Shown one piece after another: positions 1 through 6,276 of a stretch of 21,368 bases of DNA. A model generated the notes under the pieces. It ran no database searches and was not told the DNA's origin. It saw only the letters and a program-made list of their open reading frames with translations. Both the position numbers and the translations under genes were made by a program. Every line of letters starts with the position of its first letter. The first letter of the stretch is position 1. The stretch is taken from positions 1 through 21,368 of IMG/VR virus record IMGVR_UViG_3300044637_001401; one strand, 5' to 3'. Source of the stretch: a virus.

Positions 1-1
1 T

Positions 2-379
2 CTGCTAGCACAAAATCCTCAAATCCCTGAACTTCGTAGACAAGATAAAAAGAATCGTCAGAATTCTACTAATGATCTTGAGGGTTATCTTAAACTTACT
101 CTTGAGGGTGAGATTCAAGAATACTTTTCAAAGGGTCAGCAACTTTATAATAGACTTCTTTCACATGATGTTGCAAAGGAATGTGCAAGATTTGTTCTCC
201 CTCTTGCCACACCTACTAGGATCTATATGACTGGTAGTTGCAGGTCTTGGATCCATTATATCAATCTGAGGTCTTCTCATGGCACACAGAAGGAACACAT
301 GGATATTGCAGAGGGTTGTAGGATCATCTTCAATGAACAATTCCCAGATGCTGCAAAGGCACTGGGATGGTTAGAATAA
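2..379 (+). CDS. thyX: Flavin-dependent thymidylate synthase ThyX (3' part)
   Basis: This is the C-terminal 125 residues of ThyX, which methylates dUMP to dTMP using FAD, methylenetetrahydrofolate and NADPH, so supplying thymidine for phage DNA. The frame is open from base 2 and ends at TAA 377-379; the start lies outside the window. Seen in the sequence: LRRQDKKNRQNS near the beginning, then a long helical stretch, then CARFVLPLATPTRIYMTG, then the SCRSWIHYINLRSSHGTQKE segment with the Arg residues (NLR) that in this family line the dUMP/FAD site, and a C-terminal helix (DIAEGCRIIFNEQFP). The central ThyX signature (RHRxxSxNExS) is expected upstream, so it cannot be checked here. Arginines here include CGT codons, unlike most later genes. 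It precedes a small unknown gene and phoH in the same direction. The identity is confident from the family pattern. Confidence 0.9.
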   Translation: MLAQNPQIPELRRQDKKNRQNSTNDLEGYLKLTLEGEIQEYFSKGQQLYNRLLSHDVAKECARFVLPLATPTRIYMTGSCRSWIHYINLRSSHGTQKEHMDIAEGCRIIFNEQFPDAAKALGWLE

Positions 380-404
380 ATAAAATTGTACATTATTATA
401 CACT

Positions 405-647
405 ATGCCAACTTATCCTGTTATAAATCAAACTACTGGTGAGACAAAAGAACTCTATATGCCAGTTGCAGAATATGAACAATGGAGAAATGACAATCCA
501 GACTGGGACAAAGATTGGTCTAAAGGATGTGCTGGAATTGGTGAAGTAGGTGATTGGAAGAACAAACTAATCAGTAAAAATCCTGGTTGGAATGATGTTT
601 TAGCAAAAGCAAGTAAAGCCCCTGGTTCTAGAGTGAAGAAAATCTAA
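405..647 (+). CDS. Conserved small phage protein of unknown function (80 aa)
   Basis: A short basic protein rich in Trp, Lys and Gly, with the start MPTYPVINQTTGE and a middle DWDKDWSKGCAGIGEVGDW. The opening MPTY and the length recall the FmdB-type small zinc-ribbon proteins, but only one Cys (in KGCAGIG) is present, so a zinc ribbon cannot form in the usual way. I recall similar proteins at this position in T4-like cyanophages, without a known role. The start ATG lies 25 bases after the thyX stop. The stop TAA shares a base with the phoH ATG (TAATG), suggesting translational coupling. That it is a real gene is well supported by the packing; the function is not known. Confidence 0.75.
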   Translation: MPTYPVINQTTGETKELYMPVAEYEQWRNDNPDWDKDWSKGCAGIGEVGDWKNKLISKNPGWNDVLAKASKAPGSRVKKI

Positions 648-1405
648 TGGCAAGAAGAAAAAGAAGTAATGATTTGCAACCAATTGGTATTGGTATGACT
701 GCAAAGCAAATGAAAAGAAGGAAACCTATCAGTACAGATCTTCTACTTGATATTACTCCTGCAACAAATAATCAAGGAAAATTGTTTGATGCTTATAATT
801 CAGACAAACACCTTTTTGTTTATGGATGTGCTGGTACAGGCAAAACATTCTGTGCATTATACCTAGCACTTAAAGATGTATTGAATGAGATTACTCCATA
901 TCAAAAGATTGTGATTGTAAGATCTCTTGTTGCTACCAGAGAGATTGGATTTCTTCCTGGAGATCATGATGACAAATCTGCACTCTATCAGATTCCATAT
1001 AAAAACATGGTTAAGTACATGTTTGAAATGCCATCTGATGCAGAATTTGAAATGCTCTATGGCAATCTGAAGGCACAAGAAACTATTACTTTCTGGAGTA
1101 CTTCCTTCATTAGAGGTACTACCTTAGATAATTCTATTATCATTGTTGATGAAGCACAAAACTTGAACTTCCATGAACTTGATAGTATAATTACAAGAGT
1201 TGGTGATAACTCCAGAATTCTATTCTGTGGTGATGCAACTCAGACTGACCTCACTAAGACTAATGAAAGGAATGGTATTCTAGATTTCATGAAGATCATT
1301 CAGAGAATGCCTGAATTTGAATCAATTGAATTTGGTGTTGAAGATATTGTTAGATCTGGTCTGGTCAAGTCATATATTGTTAACAAAATAGCAGCAGGAT
1401 TTTAA
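647..1405 (+). CDS. phoH: PhoH-like P-loop ATPase
   Basis: A 252-aa PhoH-family ATPase. A basic N-terminal leader (about residues 1-35) precedes the Walker A loop GCAGTGKT (60-67). Walker B with the DEAQ-type box is IIIVDEAQN (164-172), and the helicase-like GDATQ motif is at 195-199; RSGLVKSY (236-243) is the conserved C-terminal motif with an Arg likely to contact ATP. PhoH proteins are related to superfamily 1 helicases. In bacteria they belong to the phosphate-starvation regulon and are linked to RNA metabolism, but the role in phages is unsettled. Its length is typical of the short phage form without KH or PIN domains. It starts in the last base of the preceding stop codon and ends at TAATG, sharing a base with the exonuclease start. 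All arginines in the opening stretch use AGA/AGG. Confidence 0.93.
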   Translation: MARRKRSNDLQPIGIGMTAKQMKRRKPISTDLLLDITPATNNQGKLFDAYNSDKHLFVYGCAGTGKTFCALYLALKDVLNEITPYQKIVIVRSLVATREIGFLPGDHDDKSALYQIPYKNMVKYMFEMPSDAEFEMLYGNLKAQETITFWSTSFIRGTTLDNSIIIVDEAQNLNFHELDSIITRVGDNSRILFCGDATQTDLTKTNERNGILDFMKIIQRMPEFESIEFGVEDIVRSGLVKSYIVNKIAAGF

Positions 1406-2085
1406 TGTTTAATCATTGTAATGTAAGTCTCCCTCAACTTCAAAGGGAGACTATTGATGGTGTGAGATATTATAAAATCCCAGATGGAGATGAACTTCTA
1501 AAGTTTGTTTCCATCACTTCTGTTACTAGTCATCACAACAAACATATCTTTGAACAGTGGAGACAAAGGGTAGGAGAAGCAGAAGCAAATAGAGTCAACA
1601 AACAAGCAACTTCTAGAGGAACAGATCTTCATACATTAGTTGAAAAACATTTGTTGAATGAGTCTGAATTACCTGATGTTCAATTAATTTCTAAACATTT
1701 GTTTAAAATTATTAAACCTGAAATTGATAAGATAAATAATATTTACGCATTAGAAAGTTCTCTCTATAGTAAAGTTCTTGGAATTGCTGGTACAGTTGAT
1801 TGCATTGCTGAGTACAATGGAGAACTTTCAGTAATTGACTTTAAGACTTCAAAAAAAGAAAAACCAAGAGATTGGATTGAGCACTACTTTGTTCAAGCAG
1901 CAGCATATGCATGTATGTTCTATGAACTTACAGGAATCTCAGTTAAAAAACTAGTCATCCTAATGGCTTGTGAAGATGGAGATTGTGTTGTCTATGAGGA
2001 ATATGATAAAGCAAAGTACATTAAACTATTATCATCTTATATTAAGGATTTTATAAACTCAAAATTAAAAGAATATGGAAAATAA
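1405..2085 (+). CDS. PD-(D/E)xK (RecB/MGME1-like) exonuclease
   Basis: A 226-aa nuclease of the PD-(D/E)xK superfamily, close in layout to the RecB nuclease domain and to the MGME1-type exonucleases often annotated in cyanophages. Motifs in order: RGTDLH with His76, an acidic Glu near 118, GTVD with Asp132, VIDFK with Asp145 and Lys147 (the catalytic D...DxK core), and QAAAYA with Gln164/Tyr168 (motif QxxxY). These positions fit two-metal-ion DNA cleavage. It probably trims single-stranded or recombination-intermediate DNA during replication and repair; the polarity cannot be read from the sequence. It shares a base with the phoH stop and its 3' end overlaps the gp33 start by 11 bases, so the three are probably coupled. 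The nuclease fold is confident and the exact subfamily less so. Confidence 0.82.
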   Translation: MFNHCNVSLPQLQRETIDGVRYYKIPDGDELLKFVSITSVTSHHNKHIFEQWRQRVGEAEANRVNKQATSRGTDLHTLVEKHLLNESELPDVQLISKHLFKIIKPEIDKINNIYALESSLYSKVLGIAGTVDCIAEYNGELSVIDFKTSKKEKPRDWIEHYFVQAAAYACMFYELTGISVKKLVILMACEDGDCVVYEEYDKAKYIKLLSSYIKDFINSKLKEYGK

Positions 2086-2332
2086 GTTAGAGTCTGTATT
2101 AGAATCAAAGTTCTTGTGTCAGGCAAAGTTTTCTAAATTAATAGAAGACATTGTTAAAAAAAATGAAGACATGAATTATATTGATGCTGTTGTTTACTAT
2201 TGTGAGCAGAACAATTTAGAAGTTGATTCTATTTCTAAACTTATTAGCAAACCACTAAAGGAAAAACTTAAGTGTGATGCTATTAATTTAAACTTTTTAA
2301 AGCGTACATCTAGAGCAAAACTTTTGATATGA
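2075..2332 (+). CDS. 33: Late-transcription co-activator gp33-like
   Basis: An 85-aa protein matching the T4-like cyanophage gp33 pattern: ESVLESKFLCQAKFSKLIED, then an acidic middle with MNYIDAVVYYCEQNNLE, then ISKLISKPLKEKLKCDAINLNFL. In T4, gp33 binds the beta flap of host RNA polymerase and links it to the gp55 sigma factor and the gp45 sliding clamp, allowing transcription from late promoters; the extreme C-terminus is the clamp-binding part in T4. Here the last residues (RTSRAKLLI) are basic and then hydrophobic, compatible with a clamp-binding tail. It overlaps the exonuclease gene by 11 bases and gp59 by ATGA. The family match rests on remembered sequence patterns rather than an alignment. 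Confidence 0.75.
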   Translation: MENKLESVLESKFLCQAKFSKLIEDIVKKNEDMNYIDAVVYYCEQNNLEVDSISKLISKPLKEKLKCDAINLNFLKRTSRAKLLI

Positions 2333-2922
2333 CACCTTTTGATGCCTACAAAACTTACCTTGCATTAAAGAATCATTTTAGCAAACCAAATTATGATTAT
2401 ATTAAATATGCAGGCAAGACTAGAGCATCAATAGATTCATTTAATAAAAGAAAAGATAAGTATTGGTATGAAAAACTGTCTCGTCAAAAAAATGATGAGG
2501 CAGTTAAAAATTTTTTTATTGCTAATTTTGTAGAAGCAGATGACCCATCTACATTATGGATAGGCAATATCATTAGGGGTGGGGAATCTAACTATAAAGA
2601 GTGGGAAAAGAGACAGCAAAGTTTAAAGTATATTTTTAAACAGCAGTCAGAAGAAATGCTGTCTGAATACCACTTAGATAAATTATTTGATGCTTCAAAA
2701 CAACATCCACCTATACTAAAAAAATTCCTGAGTGGGAAAATTAGTATAGAAACACTAGTGATTTATGATAAAATTTTCCTGTTTGGGAATAATTTTGACA
2801 AAAAACTTTTAGATCCAGTGTGGGAAATTGTGTCATTAAAAATTAAGAAGTATTCGCCATTTCTAAATATTGATGTTCAAGATTATAAAAAAATTTTGAA
2901 GCAAATTGTGCAAGGAGAGTAA
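2329..2922 (+). CDS. 59: Replicative helicase loader gp59-like
   Basis: A 197-aa all-helical protein resembling T4 gp59 (217 aa), which binds forked DNA and gp32-coated single strands and loads the gp41 helicase. Matching blocks in order: VYK/AYKTYLALKNH near the N-terminus, NYDYIKYAGKTRAS (compare T4 YDVIKYNW), FNKRKDKYWYEKLSRQ (T4 KRRDKYFFQKLS), NFFIANFVEADDPSTLWIG (T4 FISNLVANQDAWIG), KFLSGKISIETLVIYDKI in the C-terminal domain (T4 SNIISFETFILLD), and SLKIKKYSPFLNID near the end (T4 SIKLKAYRKILNID). The ATG overlaps the gp33 stop (ATGA). Its position two genes upstream of gp32 fits the physical gp59-gp32 partnership. Confidence 0.9.
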   Translation: MTPFDAYKTYLALKNHFSKPNYDYIKYAGKTRASIDSFNKRKDKYWYEKLSRQKNDEAVKNFFIANFVEADDPSTLWIGNIIRGGESNYKEWEKRQQSLKYIFKQQSEEMLSEYHLDKLFDASKQHPPILKKFLSGKISIETLVIYDKIFLFGNNFDKKLLDPVWEIVSLKIKKYSPFLNIDVQDYKKILKQIVQGE

Positions 2923-2923
2923 G

Positions 2924-3250
2924 ATGTCATTTTTTGATTCTGAAATAGTTAAGAAGGAACTAGAAGATATCTATCAAATGCAACTGAAGATGGGTAAAGA
3001 ACTCTTTCGTTTCCCAAACATGCCAAAAGAAGAGAAAGCAGAGCACATGGAAATGCTTTCCAATCTATTAGAAAAGCAGCAATTACTTTATACTAGACTT
3101 AGTTTGTCTGATGATCCCAAAGCCATTGAGATGAAAAAACAGATTCAAGAATCATCTAAACTATTGGGATTTGGAAATGCAGATATCCATTCAATCTTTA
3201 GGTCTATGAAGATGACAATTGAAAATCTCAAGTCTGGGGTTGACACGTGA
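2924..3250 (+). CDS. DUF1825 family protein
   Basis: A 108-aa mostly helical, charged protein with the opening FFDSEIVKKELEDIYQMQ and the ending LLGFGNADIHSIFRSMKMTIENLK. This matches DUF1825, a family found in cyanobacteria and their phages and with no known function. I chose ATG 2924 because AAGGAG at 2912-2917 sits six bases upstream and the gp59 stop is immediately before it; an in-frame non-ATG start at 2906 would overlap gp59 and skip this ribosome-binding site. Two amphipathic helices (about residues 5-30 and 40-65) suggest a coiled-coil or helical hairpin. Its 3' end contains the gp32 promoter and a hairpin covering the TGA stop. Confidence 0.82.
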   Translation: MSFFDSEIVKKELEDIYQMQLKMGKELFRFPNMPKEEKAEHMEMLSNLLEKQQLLYTRLSLSDDPKAIEMKKQIQESSKLLGFGNADIHSIFRSMKMTIENLKSGVDT

Positions 3251-3257
3251 CCCCAGA
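3233..3257 (+). other. Hairpin spanning the DUF1825 stop codon
   Basis: TCTGGGGT (3233-3240) and ACCCCAGA (3250-3257) are exactly complementary, giving an 8-bp stem with a 9-base loop that holds most of the TGA stop. No U-run follows, so it is not a classic intrinsic terminator. It overlaps the gp32 promoter -35 box and most of its spacer. In an RNA coming from upstream it could mark a 3' end, slow RNases or be a processing site; in DNA it might be a regulator site. The complementarity is seen; the role is inference. Confidence 0.5.
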
Positions 3258-3268
3258 TGCAGTATGAT
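3240..3268 (+). promoter_or_regulatory. Consensus sigma70-type promoter for gp32
   Basis: TTGACA at 3240-3245 and TATGAT at 3263-3268 are separated by exactly 17 bases, one mismatch from the consensus of the vegetative sigma70/SigA promoter. Transcription would begin near 3275, leaving a leader of about 43 bases before the gp32 ATG at 3318. It would let host polymerase transcribe gp32 early and strongly, independent of the upstream replication run. It lies inside the last codons of the DUF1825 gene. Confidence 0.75.
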
Positions 3269-3279
3269 GTCTAGGTGGT

Positions 3280-3317
3280 AATCAATCCATTAAATCCAAT
3301 TAATCCGAGGTAATCCA
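3280..3317 (+). repeat. AATCC repeat leader of gp32 (candidate autoregulatory operator)
   Basis: Four copies of AATCC occur at 3284-3288, 3293-3297, 3302-3306 and 3312-3316, with 9-, 9- and 10-base spacing, and a truncated AATC at 3280-3283. The stretch is A/U/C-rich with little pairing potential, and the ribosome-binding site GAGGT (3307-3311) lies between the third and fourth copies, six bases before ATG. In T4, gp32 represses its own translation by binding cooperatively to an unstructured leader around its ribosome-binding site. The repeats here have the form expected of such an operator. That link is inference. Confidence 0.55.
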
Positions 3318-4214
3318 ATGTCCTTTTCTGAACTTAAGAAGAAATCTTCTCTTGGTTCTCTCACTTCTAAACTTCTGAATGAAGTTGAGAAGATGAATTC
3401 TTCAGGTGGTGGTTCTGATGAACGTATCTGGAAACCTGAAGTTGACAAAGCAGGTAATGGTTTTGCTGTTATTCGCTTTCTTCCTGCTCCTGAGGGTGAA
3501 GAACTCCCTTGGGCAAAGGTATACAACCATGCCTTCCAAGGTACTGGTGGTTGGTTGATTGATAATTGTCTGACTACTATCAATCAATCTTGCCCAGTGT
3601 GTGAAGCAAATCGTGAGTTGTGGAACACTGGTAGCAAATCAAATCAGGAAATTGTTCGTCAGCGTAAGCGCAAACTTTCCTACTACTCTAACATCTATGT
3701 TGTGAGTGACAAAGCACATCCAGAGAATGAAGGTAAGGTCTTCCTCTTCAAGTATGGTAAGAAAATCTTTGATAAGATTTCTGCAGCAATGCAACCTGAG
3801 TTTGATGATGAAACTCCTATTGATCCTTTTGACTTCTGGCAAGGTGCAAACTTCAAAGTGAAGATCACTAAGAAGGATGGTTACTGGAATTATGATAAAT
3901 CTGAGTTTGATTCTCCTGCAACTTTGGGAGATTTTGATGATGATGTTCTTGAAGCAATCTGGAAAAAGGCACACTCTCTTGAGGAGTTTGTTAAACCAGA
4001 GGCATTCAAATCTTATGAGCAACTTGATGGTCGTCTCAAGGCAGTTCTTGGTAAGAAGCCTGTGAAACAGGATGAATCTTATGCTGATGAAGATGACAAT
4101 CGTGGGTCAGTTGAAGAGGAACTTGTAACTGCAAAGACTTCTTCTAAACCTTCCTCATCTTATGATGAAGATGATGACACTCTGAGTTACTTCCAGAGAT
4201 TGGCTGAGGAGTGA
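3318..4214 (+). CDS. 32: Single-stranded DNA-binding protein gp32
   Basis: A 298-aa homologue of T4 gp32 (301 aa), which coats single-stranded DNA in replication, recombination and repair and organises the replisome. The basic N-terminal segment (FSELKKKSS, residues 3-10) matches the cooperativity domain. The core carries the zinc ligands His71, Cys84, Cys92 and Cys95 (HX12CX7CX2C; T4 uses HX12CX9CX2C), followed by the OB-fold DNA-binding part through about residue 230. The C-terminus is the usual Asp/Glu- and Ser-rich acidic tail (about 250-298), used in T4 to recruit gp59 and other partners. It has its own promoter and leader and a strong terminator just after the stop. Eight of nine Arg codons are CGT/CGC, while neighbouring genes use AGA/AGG almost only, suggesting selection for high expression or a different history. 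Confidence 0.95.
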   Translation: MSFSELKKKSSLGSLTSKLLNEVEKMNSSGGGSDERIWKPEVDKAGNGFAVIRFLPAPEGEELPWAKVYNHAFQGTGGWLIDNCLTTINQSCPVCEANRELWNTGSKSNQEIVRQRKRKLSYYSNIYVVSDKAHPENEGKVFLFKYGKKIFDKISAAMQPEFDDETPIDPFDFWQGANFKVKITKKDGYWNYDKSEFDSPATLGDFDDDVLEAIWKKAHSLEEFVKPEAFKSYEQLDGRLKAVLGKKPVKQDESYADEDDNRGSVEEELVTAKTSSKPSSSYDEDDDTLSYFQRLAEE

Positions 4215-4877
4215 TTATCTGGGGGAGAGAACTCTTAAGTTCTCTCCTTTTTTAGTATTGTCATCAACATACTGAGAAGAGAACCCATAAGACATGATAG
4301 TTCTCATATCATCAATAGCAGTCTGAAGGTATCTACTCCTTAAGACATAGATATTTCTTTTATTATTGTTCAGCAGAATCTCATACTCATAAATGCTTAT
4401 AAGTTTTACTGGATTAACTGTAATTGATTGAGTTAAATTTTCATCATAATAGGTCACAGTAAAATTTGAATCAACTTCTTTTCCTTCAGGAATAATTAAT
4501 TTTCCTCTTGAATCAATAACTGCAGTTGTTTCATAATGATGAGCACTATCTAATTCATCTTGAGTGTATTTTCTAAAAATATAATCAGAAAATTCAGCAT
4601 CAGATAATGGCCATTCAGTTCTGATGTTTATGATATTGTTTGATATAAGAACTACCCAATCATAAGAAGGACTTCCATATAGTTTTTCTGCTACTTGTTC
4701 TGGTCTCTCTTCTCCAATAATTTTATACTTTGTAAATGCAGTAGCATTTTGAAAGAAGTCATCACGAATTTTTGCTCTACGAAATAAATTCTTGACTCTT
4801 ACATAATCATAAGAAGAGTTTCTATTTGGTTGTTGGGACTGGTAAAGTAAGTCCGATACTTCTCTAAAATATGTCAT
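4215..4877 (-). CDS. 53: Baseplate wedge protein gp53-like
   Basis: A 220-aa protein with the gp53 pattern: YDYVRVKNLFRRAKIRDDF, then TKYKIIGEERPEQVAEKLYGSPSYDWVVLISNN, then the W of RTEWPLS. That block is the LysM-like signature seen in T4 gp53 (RPEELANAIYGNPQLYWVLLMCN), which connects neighbouring wedges when the six wedges join around the hub. The C-terminal half (about 110-205), with beta-strand-rich VTYYDENLTQSITVNPV, is an extension relative to the core. Its ATG overlaps the gp48 stop by four bases (ATGA). It ends next to the gp32 stop, and its last dozen residues are encoded by the gp32 terminator hairpin. Confidence 0.85.
   Translation of the reverse strand: MTYFREVSDLLYQSQQPNRNSSYDYVRVKNLFRRAKIRDDFFQNATAFTKYKIIGEERPEQVAEKLYGSPSYDWVVLISNNIINIRTEWPLSDAEFSDYIFRKYTQDELDSAHHYETTAVIDSRGKLIIPEGKEVDSNFTVTYYDENLTQSITVNPVKLISIYEYEILLNNNKRNIYVLRSRYLQTAIDDMRTIMSYGFSSQYVDDNTKKGENLRVLSPR
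4224..4253 (+). terminator. Intrinsic terminator after gp32
   Basis: GGAGAGAAC (4224-4232), a TCTTAA loop, and GTTCTCTCC (4239-4247) form a perfect 9-bp stem extendable through the loop palindrome, followed directly by six T residues (4248-4253). It begins nine bases after the gp32 stop. It is one-directional: on the minus strand no T-run follows the stem. The stem lies wholly inside the 3' end of the convergent gp53 gene. Confidence 0.92.
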
Positions 4878-6274
4878 GATCCTTGAGCACCTTGAGAACC
4901 TTGAGCACCTTGAGCACCTTGAGCACCACCAATTTTGACCCCATACTCATCAGTAAATTTAGTTGGTCCAATGTTTACAGCATTATCATCAAGATCAAAT
5001 TCATCACTGAATATTGGAGTAAGTTCACTAAACCCCATCTGTATACTTACAGAAACTGGTTGTGAACCACCTGCAAGAGAATCTTGAAATGCAGCATAGA
5101 ATCCATCAGCAGTATAGTTGACATTAAAGGAAACTAAAGCACAGGTTTTAAACTTACCTATACTTTTTAATTCTCCCCCACCAGAATTAAATTTAACTTT
5201 AAATACATTCGGAGTTCCCAAAAAGAAACTCATATCAGATTTATTAGATCTTCTTGGTGCCATTCCTTTTTTAAAGAATTGAATGATACCTCTTATTGCT
5301 GTTGCTTCTTCTTGACTTCTTGGAGTCATTTTAAATGCTAGTCCAAACTGTCTTAATTTTGGACCACTGAATAAAAGTTCTAGGTTTGGATTGATTGCTG
5401 TTCCAGTTGCTCTGGTTATATATGCTTCTGGATTTACATTTATGTTAAACTTTTTAAGAACTTGTGCAGCAATAGATGATGTCATATATTGCTTAAATCT
5501 AGTTTTACTGTCCATGGCAGATTTTATAGCACTTTCAGCTGCTGATGTTGCTGCTGTCAGATTTCCTTCAGTAACCCCAGTAACTCCAGTAATTATGTTG
5601 GGCATTACTAATGCTGCAAAATTTCCTAAACTATCTTCTCCCCAACCAACTTGATTTGATTCTGAAATATCATTTGGCATTGGCAGTGTTACCATACCAA
5701 TCATTTCTTGTTTAGTGAATCTTTCTTCTCCTGATATTGCAGATGTTGTTTCTGATGACCCAGATACATTAAGTCCTGGAACATATTGTATTTGTGTAAT
5801 TGTAATCCTATCTTGACCACTATCAATTGTTGATGGATATTTTAAATTCCATTTTTTATATTTTTGTTGTTCATCATCTGTAAATTCACTAGTCAAATCT
5901 TTAAATAAGTCTGCCTCAAAATCAGATGCTGGTGGTGTTCCTGTCTGTTCTGTTTCTGATGTTGTTGGTGATGCTGGTGCTGCTGGTGCTGGTTGGGTTC
6001 CTTGATTTAAAGATTGAGTATTTTTTAGTGCTTGCTTGACAGTTATATTTACAAAAGTATCTCCATACCCACCACCCAAACTTGTGAGTTGAGGGGGTTC
6101 ATTATTTCTAACTCTTGCTAATAAATTTTTCTCATTTTCCTGACTTTCATATATCCAAGTAGTTGGGGTTTTATTTGAGTCATATCTAACTTGTTGGATA
6201 TACTCTACATTTCTACTTACAAAAGTAGTTTCTTTATATCCTTCTGGGGTAGTAGTCCAATTTAAATCTGCCAT
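4874..6274 (-). CDS. 48: Baseplate tail-tube cap gp48-like, with collagen-like C-terminus
   Basis: A 466-aa protein assigned to gp48, the factor that sits on the hub and starts tail-tube polymerisation. It has an N-terminal segment (VEYIQQVRYDSNKTPTTWIY), a Pro/Ala/Thr-rich linker (about 95-118), and a core in which ITITQIQYVPGL, EMIGMVTLPMPNDI and GPKLRQFGLAFKMTPRSQEEATAIRGII look like the strands and helix of the tail-tube fold shared by gp19, gp48 and gp54. VSFNVNYTADGFYAAFQDS and PVSVSIQMGFSELTPIF close that fold. The extreme C-terminus has Gly-Ala/Ser-Gln triplets (about 450-466), a short collagen-like tail. It starts two bases after the upstream gene's stop and its stop overlaps gp53. 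The identity rests on fold pattern and neighbours gp53 and gp4. Confidence 0.75.
   Translation of the reverse strand: MADLNWTTTPEGYKETTFVSRNVEYIQQVRYDSNKTPTTWIYESQENEKNLLARVRNNEPPQLTSLGGGYGDTFVNITVKQALKNTQSLNQGTQPAPAAPASPTTSETEQTGTPPASDFEADLFKDLTSEFTDDEQQKYKKWNLKYPSTIDSGQDRITITQIQYVPGLNVSGSSETTSAISGEERFTKQEMIGMVTLPMPNDISESNQVGWGEDSLGNFAALVMPNIITGVTGVTEGNLTAATSAAESAIKSAMDSKTRFKQYMTSSIAAQVLKKFNINVNPEAYITRATGTAINPNLELLFSGPKLRQFGLAFKMTPRSQEEATAIRGIIQFFKKGMAPRRSNKSDMSFFLGTPNVFKVKFNSGGGELKSIGKFKTCALVSFNVNYTADGFYAAFQDSLAGGSQPVSVSIQMGFSELTPIFSDEFDLDDNAVNIGPTKFTDEYGVKIGGAQGAQGAQGSQGAQGS
4881..4925 (-). repeat. Five tandem 9-bp units encoding Gly-Ala-Gln triplets
   Basis: On the plus strand CCTTGAGCA repeats at 4881, 4899, 4908 and 4917, with CCTTGAGAA at 4890, so five units run head to tail without gaps. 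Read on the minus strand they give the Gly-Ala-Gln / Gly-Ser-Gln triplets at the end of gp48. The near-identity at DNA level suggests recent slippage and a length that may vary between relatives. Confidence 0.9.
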
Positions 6275-6276
6275 AT

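Noticed and set aside
374-404. GAATAAATA and TATTAT/TATACA boxes before the 80-aa gene
   Set aside because: The boxes overlap the thyX stop or sit too close to ATG 405 to give a sensible leader, and this is an early-type run where a late box is not expected.
3639-4022. Minus-strand open frame opposite gp32
   Set aside because: It is antisense to a well-recognised gene and has no family pattern or start context.
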